Shown one piece after another: positions 23,901 to 33,300 of a stretch of DNA of 64,000 nt. Both the position numbers and the translations under genes were made by a program. The stretch covers positions 94,138,877 through 94,202,876 of the forward strand of contig OX375878.1 of assembly GCA_947359465.1 (NCBI GenBank). Direction: 5' to 3'. The notes beneath the pieces are model-generated. The model did not search any database, was not told the origin of the DNA, and was given only the letters and a program-made list of their open reading frames with translations. This stretch comes from Metellina segmentata. Taxonomy: Eukaryota; Arthropoda; Arachnida; Araneae; Tetragnathidae. Positions within the stretch are counted from its first letter, which is position 1; every line of letters begins with the position of its first letter.

Positions 23901-25598
23901 GTTGGAGATGAGTGGAAAATTAGATTTTTAAACACTTTATATATAAAGGATTGTGTTTCACAAGGGATCACCTCTGTCAAGGTGTGCTTTTCTGTGCAGT
24001 TCCTTTACATTTCAAATTTAGTCTATGCGAAATAAATTAATAAAAGTTTAGAATTGGATTTAAAATTCTGGTGAGTTACGGGTTTGTTACTGGTAGGAAA
24101 AGGTGTCAAGAGATGATATTTGGAATACCTAGTCTATGCTTATGACTTAACATAAAATCACACATTTTGCATATATTATCAGCTATGTCTGCTGCCTTGT
24201 ACACTTTTTCTACGTATAAAAAGGTCTAGAGTTGCTCTTTCTTTAGAGTAGCAATACAAATTCAAAATATTTACAGTAACCATTATGTTATTGGAGTATA
24301 ACAATGTTGGAGCCAATATCTATTTCATGATAATACGTAAACAACTTACAAGGAATAGACGGATTTTGCCTGTGAATTTAATTATTTAATTTCTATTTTG
24401 ACTGAATAATAATTAATATGGTAGTTTATAAACATTACACTTGAAATATTTTATTTGCTTTGCAATAATTTAATATACAAATTCAGATTTTGCAATTCGG
24501 AAATCTGACTTGACATGTGTGCAACCAATTTATATTTTTATAAATGATACCATTATCCAAAAGTAACAAGACTTTTAAGGTGCACTTACATTATAAGTAA
24601 ATTTGATTCATTAGGTTTTGTATAGAATTTTGCTCATAATATAATTTTTCATGTTTGTGGATGTAAATTCCCTATGAATACTTTAAAGGTTAAATAGTCT
24701 TTTATTTTAACAGCTTTTATTTCTAGTGCATTCATTTGTTGGAAGTAATTTTTACTTTTAATGCAATATATTTTGTGTTTGTTTGTCAATACATGCAGCT
24801 TTTTTTTTTCATAAAATAACTAAAACTGAGAAAACTCGAAAATTATCTTTTAATATTTTGTGACATTTCTACATCAATTCTTAGAAATTAGTTTCAAAGG
24901 AATGTTTTCAAATTTTACAATTAAGTTACATTTTTCAAATGTAAAGATAAAATTCTTTGAAAAAAATATTTATCTGATATTTCACCTTAATAAATTTTCT
25001 TTTTTTATTACCAATTCCTGATGAACTATACATAGCATTTTCCCCTTTTGACACATTGTTTCCATCGCTTACGCTTGAAATGTCATAAGAAATTAAACTT
25101 AATTTGTTTCACACTTCTAATAAAATTAAATGCAATGCTGCAACAAATACACAATAACTTTCATAATAAAATGTTTTTGATAAAGTCCTGACTTTTTTAA
25201 AAGTTAATTTCATTCTGTGATGGACCCAAAAAAATTCAAATTAATTAATGTTTGAAAGCCGTTTTTTTAAAAAAAGTTTGCTTATGCAATTAGTGAGGAA
25301 GAAAATTAATGACAAACTAAACATTAAAATACATTCAATAAACGTCTAAACAAAGAATTTCCCCAAGAATAAAAAACTAAGCAAGAAGATTTAATTTATA
25401 AAATATGTATGTTGATTTACTCTGGTACGTTGTTTATTTGAGTGTTGTTAATTAATGCTTCAATACATACTTGATTTTTCAGTTGAAATTTGCTTTAAGT
25501 GTATTTAGTGAAGTATATTAAGATTTTCCATTGTATTTTTAGAAAGTTTAGAAGAGAAGATAGAGCATTTCAGCAAGAAACAAAAAACAAACCCATAA
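3147..25598 (+). CDS. PUS3: tRNA pseudouridine(38/39) synthase PUS3, C-terminal eight coding exons
   Basis: PUS3/Deg1 is a TruA-family enzyme that isomerises uridine to pseudouridine at tRNA positions 38 and 39. Exons are 3147-3249, 11296-11356, 11919-12052, 12125-12245, 15446-15509, 19469-19586, 21264-21403 and 25543-25598, and all junctions are GT..AG and in phase. About 265 residues are encoded, against about 480 for the human protein. Diagnostic stretches are [57 protein letters not shown] and [12 protein letters not shown]. The N-terminal part with the catalytic Asp (GRTDKGVSA-like in homologues) lies to the left of the window. There is no stop or frameshift, so I treat it as functional. 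Introns total about 21 kb and are full of mobile elements. The gene converges with the minus-strand GNAT gene. Confidence 0.93.
3360..4490. mobile_element. TIR element T1, copy 1 (non-autonomous), with a nested insertion
   Basis: The left end is CAGGGTGGTAACA-like (with a short local duplication) and the right end is TGTTGCCACCCTG, giving inverted termini. The body shares long stretches with 18637-19383, including the subterminal 'tatcagggaa' repeats. No convincing target duplication and no coding potential. Confidence 0.7.
3736..4045. mobile_element. Nested MITE related to the element at 40729-41539
   Basis: It interrupts T1 copy 1. Its ends carry GGCGCACTTCTAAAGTCGCC-like and CTACGTTTACAGCTG-like motifs, also present in inverted order at its right side and in the 40.7-41.5 kb MITE. 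It is degraded, and a short stretch of T1 is duplicated around it. Confidence 0.55.
4497..4765 (+). repeat. Dispersed repeat R1, best-preserved copy
   Basis: The order is an 'actcaaatgatcttttcttt' block, a short hairpin-like TTTAGTAAACA, a 'tttgatccc' block, and an end reading AGCTTGGCCAAATATGG, then a 'cataaaaccc' motif. At least seven other tracts in the window carry the same blocks in the same order. No terminal repeats were recognised. Confidence 0.6.
5015..6126 (+). pseudogene. Helitron Rep (N-terminal) relic
   Basis: Fragments at 5015-5323 ([18 protein letters not shown].., then CCHAGKV), 5335-5655 (ASMGAEI..PPGR, then [20 protein letters not shown]) and 5932-6126 ([36 protein letters not shown]) match successive parts of Helitron replication initiators. 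The downstream HUH stretch is missing or scrambled, so rolling-circle nicking activity is not expected. Confidence 0.82.
6165..6965 (+). repeat. TIR element T2, copy 1 (degraded), inside the Helitron relic
   Basis: It contains a reading segment with [14 protein letters not shown] and a Lys/Glu-rich helix, then a segment sharing about 150 bp with 22340-22500 (ALAQAMIEG.. and LISDFFNKK). The 3' part ends in tcacttt/tcacacc motifs and a degraded version of the TGTTAGGAGCC terminus seen intact at 22869. The coding source is not identified. Confidence 0.6.
7020..8790 (+). pseudogene. Helitron Pif1-like helicase relic
   Basis: Fragments in order: [12 protein letters not shown] (7050-7090), [34 protein letters not shown] with the Walker A loop RPAGTGKTF (7449-7600), a Walker B position reading WNKAPMT instead of WDEAPM (about 7780), GRDFRQVLL in place of GGDFRQ (about 7890), [17 protein letters not shown] (about 8350) and [12 protein letters not shown] (8519-8788). 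The Walker B acidic pair is lost, and there are several stops. Inactive. Confidence 0.85.
8965..9618. other. PUS3 intron sequence
   Basis: AT-rich with no coding signal. Positions 9433-9545 carry a short repeat (aaattttctgcagattttaa..) that recurs twice at 44553-44700. Confidence 0.5.
10083..10790 (+). repeat. Degenerate tandem array inside Helitron copy A
   Basis: The block 'gcagtatacctcagaatata' followed by 'ctctttcttacggtac' and 'ggttaataaataaa..gatgc' occurs at about 10083 and 10450, with a partial copy near 10287. The full period is about 370 bp. Open frames here are by-products. Confidence 0.65.
11040..11163 (+). repeat. Hairpin cluster at the 3' end of Helitron A
   Basis: Stem-loops in order: GGTTTGC(GAA)GCAAACC twice, GGATTGC(GCA)GCAATCC, and AGGGGGC(GGA)GCCCCCT ending at the CTAG terminus. 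All have 7-bp perfect stems and 3-nt loops. Confidence 0.85.
11296..11356 (+). CDS. PUS3: PUS3 coding exon b
   Basis: Acceptor TTTAAAG, donor GTAAGA. It completes the Arg codon and encodes [20 protein letters not shown], matching the TYRYFFP region of homologues. The preceding intron is 8 kb and holds two Helitron-type elements. Confidence 0.93.
11919..12052 (+). CDS. PUS3: PUS3 coding exon c
   Basis: Acceptor TTTTTTAG, donor GTACTT. It encodes 44 codons with the family hallmark [20 protein letters not shown]. Confidence 0.94.
12125..12245 (+). CDS. PUS3: PUS3 coding exon d
   Basis: Acceptor TTTTCAG, donor GTAAGA, separated from exon c by a 72-nt intron. It encodes [19 protein letters not shown], the conserved F-x-x-HQ-x-R core of the TruA fold. 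Confidence 0.94.
12246..13530. other. PUS3 intron sequence
   Basis: No coding signal. A fragment of repeat R1 (tttctcatggggtttattgtc) lies near 13480-13505. The rest is unassigned AT-rich DNA. Confidence 0.4.
13540..13925. repeat. Dispersed repeat R3, copy 1
   Basis: Shares about 350 bp with 17310-17815: matching blocks include 'caggtgcagaat', 'ttctgcaggcattttgtc', 'actgcagtcaaatc', 'attattggctaaatatg' and 'ctttgcactgcagaacat'. Copy 2 carries about 140 bp more in the middle. No coding. Confidence 0.65.
13935..14105 (+). repeat. Dispersed repeat R1
   Basis: Carries the R1 blocks 'acccaaacgatcttttcc', 'tttgatccc', 'gcagcttggtcaaatatgg' and 'ataaaatcccaaaac'. Confidence 0.55.
14110..15445. other. 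PUS3 intron sequence with a TA microsatellite
   Basis: A (TA)16 run at 14917-14948. Otherwise AT-rich with no gene or recognisable element. Confidence 0.5.
15446..15509 (+). CDS. PUS3: PUS3 coding exon e
   Basis: Acceptor TTTCAG, donor GTAATG. It encodes [20 protein letters not shown], matching the LLNIEKNPQKPQY region of vertebrate PUS3. Confidence 0.93.
15985..16268 (+). repeat. R1 copy followed by a SINE S-I 3' fragment
   Basis: 15985-16170 has R1 blocks (tgatcttttcttgtccca, tttagtagacat, atccaagcgatcttttcc). 16186-16268 is the 3' end of SINE family S-I (agtcaatagcccgttgtgtt, then the taaaattaccattacc tail). The S-I body and tRNA head are missing. Confidence 0.6.
16690..16830 (+). repeat. 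Dispersed repeat R1, partial
   Basis: Carries 'aattcctcttttttcccttt', 'cttgacaattt', 'gtaaagcttggcc' and a degraded end. Just downstream (about 16921-16985) is a tRNA-like stretch, GTGGCTCAGTAGGTG, probably a SINE remnant. Confidence 0.45.
17310..17815. repeat. Dispersed repeat R3, copy 2
   Basis: Partner of 13540-13925. It contains an extra block at about 17530-17680 that is absent from copy 1. Confidence 0.65.
17852..18305 (+). mobile_element. tRNA-derived SINE, family S-IV
   Basis: The tRNA-like head has a box A, GGCAGCTCAGTCAGTAGAGC, and a degenerate box B, GGGTTCTGTCC. A unique body and an A-rich tail (aagaaacaacaacaaaaac) follow. A perfect 12-bp target duplication AATACCCATCTG flanks it (17840-17851 and 18306-18317), so both ends are exact. 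Total length 454 bp. Confidence 0.85.
18405..18625 (+). repeat. Dispersed repeat R1
   Basis: Contains the block 'tttgctcatggggctt', a CATAAACATG-type short hairpin, 'gtagcttggccatatatgg' and 'cattaaacctaaaacaacc'. It directly abuts T1 copy 2, as T1 copy 1 abuts another R1 copy at 4490. Confidence 0.6.
18637..19383. mobile_element. TIR element T1, copy 2
   Basis: Termini are CAGGGTGGTAACAAAACC and GATTTTGTTGCCACCCTG, inverted. It is 747 bp and lacks the nested insertion of copy 1. Several 'atcagggaa' repeats lie near both ends. The superfamily is unassigned because no clear target duplication was found. Confidence 0.72.
19469..19586 (+). CDS. PUS3: PUS3 coding exon f
   Basis: Acceptor TTTTGTAG, donor GTTAGT. 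It encodes [18 protein letters not shown], then [11 protein letters not shown]. Confidence 0.93.
19587..21263. other. PUS3 intron, no recognised feature
   Basis: AT-rich, with only chance ORFs and no repeats that I could match elsewhere in the window. Confidence 0.4.
21264..21403 (+). CDS. PUS3: PUS3 coding exon g
   Basis: Acceptor ACATGAAG (weak tract), donor GTAACT. It encodes 46 codons including a variable linker and [19 protein letters not shown], corresponding to the YKPLMDRPKC region of homologues. Confidence 0.88.
21745..21990 (+). repeat. Divergent SINE, family S-II
   Basis: Head-like 'cagtaacccagttggaagtg' and 'gaaactcgttccaacc', then the shared body motifs 'tgtcgtggtctcaaatg' and 'aagtttggagag'. 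An old, degraded copy. Confidence 0.55.
22174..22869. mobile_element. TIR element T2, copy 2 (hAT-like, non-autonomous)
   Basis: Inverted ends GGCTCCTAACA / TGTTAGGAGCC. The flanks are ttatagca and atatagca, an 8-bp target duplication with one mismatch, which fits hAT. Near the right end, about 31-bp units built on TCACTTTTTGTCACC repeat three times (22730-22830). The interior keeps an ORF scrap ([14 protein letters not shown].., LISDFFNKK) shared with 6510-6670. Confidence 0.75.
22870..25542. other. Last PUS3 intron
   Basis: AT-rich. An R1 end-like motif (cacagcttgaccaaaacatg) lies at about 23385-23440. Nothing else was recognised. Confidence 0.4.
25543..25598 (+). CDS. PUS3: PUS3 terminal coding exon
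   Basis: Acceptor TATTTTTAG. It encodes [17 protein letters not shown] and a TAA stop, joining exon g as [12 protein letters not shown], parallel to the CQGLESRIQHF ending of vertebrate PUS3. Confidence 0.9.
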
Positions 25599-26937
25599 TT
25601 TGGAGACGTGATATCACTTTTATAAAAAAAGAAAAAACCGTCAAGCCATGATACCTGTCTACTTCTTTAACAATAACTATTGTCCGTGTTACTGAGCAAC
25701 ACATATACATATATATCAATGTACGTCTCTCAATACAGTTCAAGAAACACATGATTACATTTTAAATTATAATTAACTTTTTCTAGTCTGTTTGAAAAAA
25801 CTTTTACAATTGTATTTGCAAAATGTGGTTGCTATTGCAAGATTACTATGAATTTTAAAATCCTTTGTTATTTTCATACGAGTTCTGAATAGTGCATATT
25901 CAGTTTCTGTAACTTACCCTGGGTGTATTTCTTTTGTATCAGTAAAACCTTCCTTGGTTGTCTTTATATTGTCTGTCTTGTGTTTGGTACAGCTCGGTCA
26001 AACACGGTCCTTTGCACCATAAAATTCAAAACCACTCATCTTGGTTTTTTAATGCAGAAAACAATAGAATATAAAGGATTGCACAAAGATTTTAAAATTA
26101 GCTTTTAATACAGTTAACACTAAAAAGAGTGAAATTAAAATATTTCATGTATGTTCTTTTTTTATTCATTTAATTTTTCTTGAACAAAAGTGAATGGTGA
26201 AAAGATAGTTGTGTTTCATTGTATCCACCATATTGTGTTTCAAAATATCATTTACAAAACACATTTCGTAAGAAATCTTGATTTGAATTTGGTTTGGTTA
26301 TTTGAATGGTTAACTGGAGAGAATATTGCATTAATAAAAATATTTTCATTTTTATTTGAATTTGTAATTGTTTTTAATATAGTTGTCTGAAATTTCTTAG
26401 AAGTTGTAATTTTAAACATTTATGTATAACAAACAAATATTAATTGTTTTCGTAGGCTCAATACTTTAACACCATGGGCTACAAGCTACAAAATAGAGAA
26501 TTAGCAAAATGTTATTTCTCATAAATCAATGGACTAAAACCATAACAGTCTTGAATAGTGTTAACTTTTCTTCCAAGCAAATACCATTAATAGATATTAA
26601 ATTACTGAATTTACATAGGCTGTTTCGTCTCTTGTATGTTTTCAACTTCATATGGATTAAAGAAAAATATAATTTAAACTTTTGATGTGAAATCAATTTT
26701 TAAGAATCAAATAATCAAGAAAAATGTATCGTTTGTTACCTATAGTAAGTGTAGTATTGATAACTCAAGGACATTTAAGAATGTAAGTTAAAAACAATAT
26801 TTTACATTTGTACTGTTATGGTTTTAACCATCTAGAATGTAAGGAGCACATGTAGATAATAACATATTTTCGTACATTATGAAAATAACTTATTCAGTCA
26901 TTACTCAGAAGAATAATCATGGTTCTTCTGTTGAAAA
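25599..26937. other. Convergent intergenic region / 3' UTRs
   Basis: Lies between the stop codons of PUS3 (+) and the GNAT gene (-). It contains an R1 copy end at about 25910-26045 (ggtacagctcggtcaaacac). Polyadenylation sites could not be fixed. Confidence 0.5.
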
Positions 26938-27041
26938 TCATCTGTCGTCATTGTTCTGGTACTGGATGTTGCAGAAACGCTTGAAATCAGCTGCTTCTTT
27001 TTCCAAGACGTCAATTAAAGCTTGAGCAGATTTTCTTTCCA
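26938..27041 (-). CDS. GNAT gene terminal exon
   Basis: Acceptor TTTTCATCTAG. Encodes [20 protein letters not shown], then [13 protein letters not shown] and a TGA stop. Confidence 0.85.
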
Positions 27042-30000
27042 CTAGATGAAAACATTAAAATTATAAAAAGTACTGGATGTGTATTTTTTTTTGTGGTTTT
27101 CTTGCTGCTTTCATATTTTTAAGTAGCATAAGTCAGTGTAAGGTTTTAAAATATCGAAATCCAAAGGATTCAATAAGAAAGTTGAGTGTTATTTTGTAGC
27201 AAGTTTCACCCAAATCTTATAAATGTAATGCTAAAATGAAAAAAAAACTAGCGTTTTGTATAATTTCTGTAAATTTTCAGTTGTTAAAATCGGGATAAAT
27301 ACTCGATTTATTTGAGAATTTATGAGTCAATATTCCTGAGAAATAAATTTTACTAAGTACTAGCAGATCCACTCATAACATTTCTTAATTGCTTATTTAT
27401 TGATGGCAAAGCGTCATTACTCGTATTTCGTATCTTATTTCAATGAACACAGTATCCATATTCACATAGTACCTCTAATTTAAATGAAATTATACCAAAA
27501 CAAAGCATTTCTTTTTACTGGTGTTGTATATTACCAATAAAAAGCATGACCACATGTTTACTCCCATCAGCTTTTGAACATCCTTTTCAATTTCATCTCA
27601 TTCCCTTGTTCAAAGGCAACTAAGCATTTTTTACACTGACCTATATTATGCATGCTCTCATTTCTTTTCTGTAATGATTTCTACCATATTTCCCATTGCT
27701 TTCTTTCATCAGACAGTTGAAAACTTCCACCAGAGTGGCGAGCTCTTTCGGTGCAGATTTAGCAATATTTTGCATCTCCTTAGATCAAATCAAGCATATT
27801 TAGCTTAGGAAATCAAGCTTTGCAGCAAAATTGGCAAATAAATCTCATAGCAGTTGATTTTATATTGTTTATATACATTAATCTGCAAGTCTGAAATGTA
27901 ATGAGTCCAAAGTAGTCGAGTGCATTATTAATTTAATAAATAATATAATCCAAAATCAAAACTATATGAATACTAAATTAATTACAATGATTTGTTTCAT
28001 GGCATGATTTTTTTCCCTGAATATTTTTTGAGATTAAGTGAAATGTTCAACTTATGATTCTGAGAAGTAATCATTTTGACTCAACCCCTTTTGCTCTGAC
28101 GCGGAAAAAAAAGATTGATCATCCCATGATGTCATGTACCTTTTTTAAGATTTTTTTTTGAAAACCAGATATTTTACCACTGTATCAAATTGATTAATTG
28201 AAAGTGTTTTACCTTAGTTGCCTATTCTAAATATAACAGTCAGTGCATAGCTGACTTAACAGTAAACTGGTAAGAAACAGTGCAATGTAACGCTGGCAAA
28301 TATTCTGCCCAAATGAACTCACCTTTTGTTAATCTTCCTTGAAGTCTTGAATTTTCTTTTTTCAGGAACTGTATTGTTGTCTCTTGTCTCCTTAACTTTA
28401 AAAGTATAAAAAAGGATAGAGTTCAGGTTTGTTCGATAATACTACTGTAACTATTCCTTACTATTTATTTTTTAAGCTATTTATTAATTTATGCTATTTA
28501 AATTATTTTTGTAAAGCATGCTATAATTCAAATGATTACATTTGTCCAATATCTTACAATACAGAAAGTTACTGACTCATAAATTTTAGATGAACAAGAG
28601 ATTTTTAAGATTACAAGTATTTTATTTTTTGTGCTTACCAAGTTGTGAAGCCTTAACACTTCTTGTTGTAGTCTTGTGAGACAAGTTACTTGTGTTTGAT
28701 ACGCTTCTAAGCTTTTTTGTCTCCTATAAAACATGTAAATCTGAGAACAATTCAATTAAGTACACACTGTCTTACAAAGGTTAAATAAGTAATGCAAGTT
28801 AAACATAAAATCAAACGCAGTTCTACCTTGTCAACTCCACATTTTCCCTGCTAAATGTAATACCTTTAGTAATTTACTCGTACCAACTTCATTAAGGCAA
28901 TATACACTCATTGCCATAAAAATTTGCTCACCAAGAAATAATTGTGGGATTGTAACGAAACTTGGCATGAAGGTACATGTCGGCCAGATATGCAAATTAT
29001 TGTAAATGCAGCGTGATTGCGTAATGCCACTAGAGGGCGTTGAACTTCGTTCCCCTTGGAGTATAAAACAGGTAATCAGAGCTTGTTTGAGTGTACTTAA
29101 TCTTTTGCAAAGGAAACGCTGAGGTAGACATGCCGTTACGCCGCCATCGAACACAATATGAGCAGCTGTCAGAGTTAGAGAGGGGAGGAATCATCGGGAT
29201 GATGGAAGCTGGGTGGTCAGCTAGGCGAGTAGGTCGTCAAGTAGGACGTTCTGATTTTACTGTGAGGAGGTGTTGGGACCAGTGGACACAAGAGGCGTCA
29301 TTTACACGGCGACCAGGCTCAGGACGCCCTCGACAGACCAGTCGTCGAGAAGACCGTCACATCATACGAAACGCACGCGTAGAGTCAACTGCCTCATTGG
29401 TCGCTATCCAGACACAGGCAGCACGTTCACTACGGGCCCCTGTGTCTTCCCGAGCCATTGCAAGGCGCCTGGCAGAAGGACATCTAGTATCGCGACGCCC
29501 ATTACGTGTGCTGCTAATGTCACCCACCCACCGACGTCTCCGTTTGGAGTGGTGTCGCGCACGACGGGATTGGACTGCAACGGAATGGAACCAGGTCGTC
29601 TTCAGCGACTAATCTAGATTCAATTTAGGCAGTGATGATAATCGTGTTCGTGTGTGGAGGCCCCGTGGGGAACGCCTCAATCCTGCCTTCGCTTTACAGC
29701 GACACACCGCTCCCACAGCTGGTCTGATGATATGGGTTGCCATTGCTTACGATACACGGTCACCCCAAATATTGATCCATTGCACAATGAGAGCCCAGCG
29801 GTACGTCCATGACATCTTTCAGCCACATGTGATGACACTCATGGCAGGGCTCCCAGGAGCCATTTTTCAACAAGACTGCTCGGCCACACACAGCAAGGAT
29901 GTCACAAGACTGCCTCCACCACATTACCACCCTTCCCTGGCCTGCTCGATCCCCAGATTTGTAACCAATAGAGCATATCTGTGATCATTTGGGACGGCAA

Positions 30001-30305
30001 GTTGGATACCCTACGAGTTTGGTCGAACTAGAGGCGCGTTTACAGCAACTGTGGAACGAGATGTCTCAGGACATCATACGGAACTTGTGTGCCTCAATGC
30101 CCGCTCGTATCGCATCGTGCATTCGCGCTAGAGGGGGTCCAACAGAGTACTAAAACTTTCGTTCATTTGTACTTTTTTCTGCAATAAATGATCCTTTTTC
30201 TTTGATTTTCTAATCACTTACTTATATCAAAGTGGTACTTACATGTGTAAAATTTCGTTTCATTTTGACGACTTTTTCTTGGTGCACAAATTTTTATGGC
30301 AATGA

Positions 30306-30361
<56 letters not shown>

Positions 30362-33300
30362 CACACTTGTTCAAAACCACTAGGCTCAAATATGAAGTTT
30401 TCCAGATGTCACAAAAACATTTTTGTTACACTTTCCCATAATTTGTATGCTTAACACATTTAATAAACTTGAGGAAGTACCAGCTAAAATTTCTATGGGA
30501 TTATCCATTGAATGCGAACAAATTAAACGCTTTTGATTGACAGATGGCAGCTCTACTGCACATGTTGCGTGATTACCCAATAAAACTTATACACTTAGCC
30601 CAGTAATTTTTATTATACTAGGGGGGTCCGCCCCCTATTCGCTTACGCTCGCCGACCACCGGGGATTGCTACGCAATCCCATTTGGTTTGATTCGCAAAC
30701 CAACACTCCTTTTACATATGCCATTTGGTTTGCTTCGCAAACCAACATTCCTTTCGCAGAGTGAAACTATCCGAATAATTTGTATTATCCTGATTTCACT
30801 TTACGGTCCATGACGTCACAGCGAGGGATTAAAAACTAATAGTAATAAGATATAGATACGGCAGTGCAAAAAAAAAAGTAACAAAAATGTCCCGAATTTC
30901 AAAAAAATATTATCAAGAACCAAATTGAAATTTCAAAAAAAAAAAAAAAAAACTCGACGAGCTGCAAAAATTTACGTTGGGAGGTACTCTTTAAAAAAAA
31001 ACTCACGGCTGAAGACTAAAAATTTGTACGTGTTTTGCTCACTCGCGGAAGAAATTTCGCTTCTTCAATTTTGACACTTAATAAACCCTAAACTAATAGC
31101 CGCATCGGAAAAAAATCTTAATAATTGTCCAGGGAATACGATGAAGAACAAACCATGTTAATGTCGTTTTTTCCGATCAGTACTTTCTCGGGAAATCGTC
31201 TAAGAATCGAGCTAAACAACACAGTTTTCAATCCTGCGGTGGCGGCGGTAACTTTTTTTTAATACAGAGAGATTTGGCACATACAACAAAGAAGTTATGA
31301 ATTTTTAAACTATGGTTTCATGGTGAAACCACTTGAAAGGTTAAGACAAAGTCATATAATTATTTGGTATATTCTTCAATGTATTCTTAGGCAATCGAGT
31401 TTCATTCAATAGAATCAACACTTTTATTTTTCATCTAAAAAAACTTTTCATTTTATACTTTGCTTCATGCTTTACAGGATACGTAAACATGAAATCATGA
31501 ACTGTGTTGTGCACATTGTACTATATATGTAATTTACAAAAAAAAAATTTAAAATCCTTGTAAAGCAGAAAATGTTGACGAACCTTGGCCTAAGAATTAA
31601 GGCAATGTATTAAGTTATAAACATTAGTTATAACTTGTTGCAACTTGTTTTAAAGATAATTCATATGAAAATAACGCTTGTGGTAAAAAATTCATTGGTT
31701 GAAGCTAAGGCATATCGTCATGCTAATTAGCACAACTCGTATCTGCTATACTTTAACAGTGGAGTTACCGAGTTTTGCTAATTAGAACGACGATATGGTG
31801 AATTAGTCGTACCATTTTTCCACCTCTTCATCCATAGCAACCATGGCATCTGCACTATTCCAGTCTTGTGCTCCCGGAAGGGGTGGATAGTGACCTGCAA
31901 TGAACCACACAATATTACATTTTATAGTGATGAAACTTCGTATATTCATCAAGTATGAGTCAGTAATTAATACAATCCAATTGCTTGATTCAATGTAGTA
32001 AGATAAAGCTATGTATAGTTGTATTAAAAAACTGCATTATCCATTAAAATTGCATTTTCTGTTCCATTAAAGCATTCAAGTGGTCATGTTAGGTAGCAAG
32101 TTTGTAGTAATGTATGCAAATATACGAACATTAACTATCGTGGAAATGTATGTTGCATGTACCTTTGTCACCCTCACATATGCACAAAATAACTTCACTG
32201 AATTTATTTATAGGTAGTTTTAAGACTAAACTTCAATAGGTGGTAGGAAACACAAAATTTAACCAAATTTCAGAGAGGTGGGTAGGTATTTTAATCAACG
32301 TCACACCGGAGAAACACAACAGGGTATTGGCGACCGTCCGGGATCAAATCCGAAGGGAAAGTTCCGCGGACAAAACCATGTAATTTTAAATCACGGTCAG
32401 ATGACGAGGTCACACCTGAGCTGGAACAACCCGCTCTTAAAACTTATATTCCACGCCTAAGTGAGGATATTTTAGACCACGAAAGATCTGACGTGTACCA
32501 ACCCTCTCTATATATGACTGTCTATGATGGAATCGATCTCGCAACCTTCCGGTTTCTAATCCGTTACTCTTCCAACCGGGCTGGCTACCGCTTTCAGAGA
32601 GGTAATGGTAATTTTGTTAATTTTAGCCAACGTCGTACTAGAGCAACACAACGGGCTATTGACGACGGTCCGGGATCAGTTCCTTAAAGGAAAGATCCGA
32701 GTATAACACCTCGTAATTTTGAACCACGGTCAGATGAAGAAGCTACACCTGAACTGGCACCCCACTCTCCAAACTTCCACACCAACCCAACGTGAGGACT
32801 TTCGGCCACGACAGATTTAAGGTGCACCAGCCGCCTCTACACCATACGCTTCCGAACATCCATACCCGCATTCGAGCCAGGAACCTTCAGATCTAGAGGC
32901 TAACACCTTAACCACCTTTCAGAGAGGTAATGGTAATGGTAATTTTAGTTAACGTCGTACTAGATCAACACAACGGGTTTTTGACGACGGTCCGGGATCA
33001 GTTCCTTAAGGGAAAGATCCGAGGACAACACCTCGTAATTTTGAACCACGGTCAGATGACGAAGCAACACCTAAGCTGGCACCCCACTCTCCAAACTTCC
33101 ACGCCAACCCAACGTGAGGACTTTCGGCCACGACAGATTTAAGGTGCACCAGCCGCCTCTACACCATACACTTACAAACATCCATGCCCGTACCCGGATT
33201 CGAACCAGGAACCTTCCGATATAGAGGTTAACACCTTAACCACTATACCGGTTGGTCGGCACCTTTCAGAGAGGAATATTTGTCAATGGGATTTCTTAGA

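Noticed and set aside
3147..25598. PUS3 as a processed or decayed pseudogene
   Set aside because: All eight exons keep frame, splice sites and family motifs, and introns are present. The mobile elements are confined to introns.
28130..28160. Possible partial Helitron or CRE site (gatgtcatgtacc)
   Set aside because: It resembles the Helitron segment near 10965 only over about 10 bp, with no flanking match.
30232..30441. ORF with an (IY)n run
   Set aside because: Translation of the (TA)n microsatellite.
32268..33274. CRISPR-like array (equal repeats with about 315-bp spacers)
   Set aside because: The spacers are SINE copies and the 11-bp repeat is a target duplication. The genome is eukaryotic.
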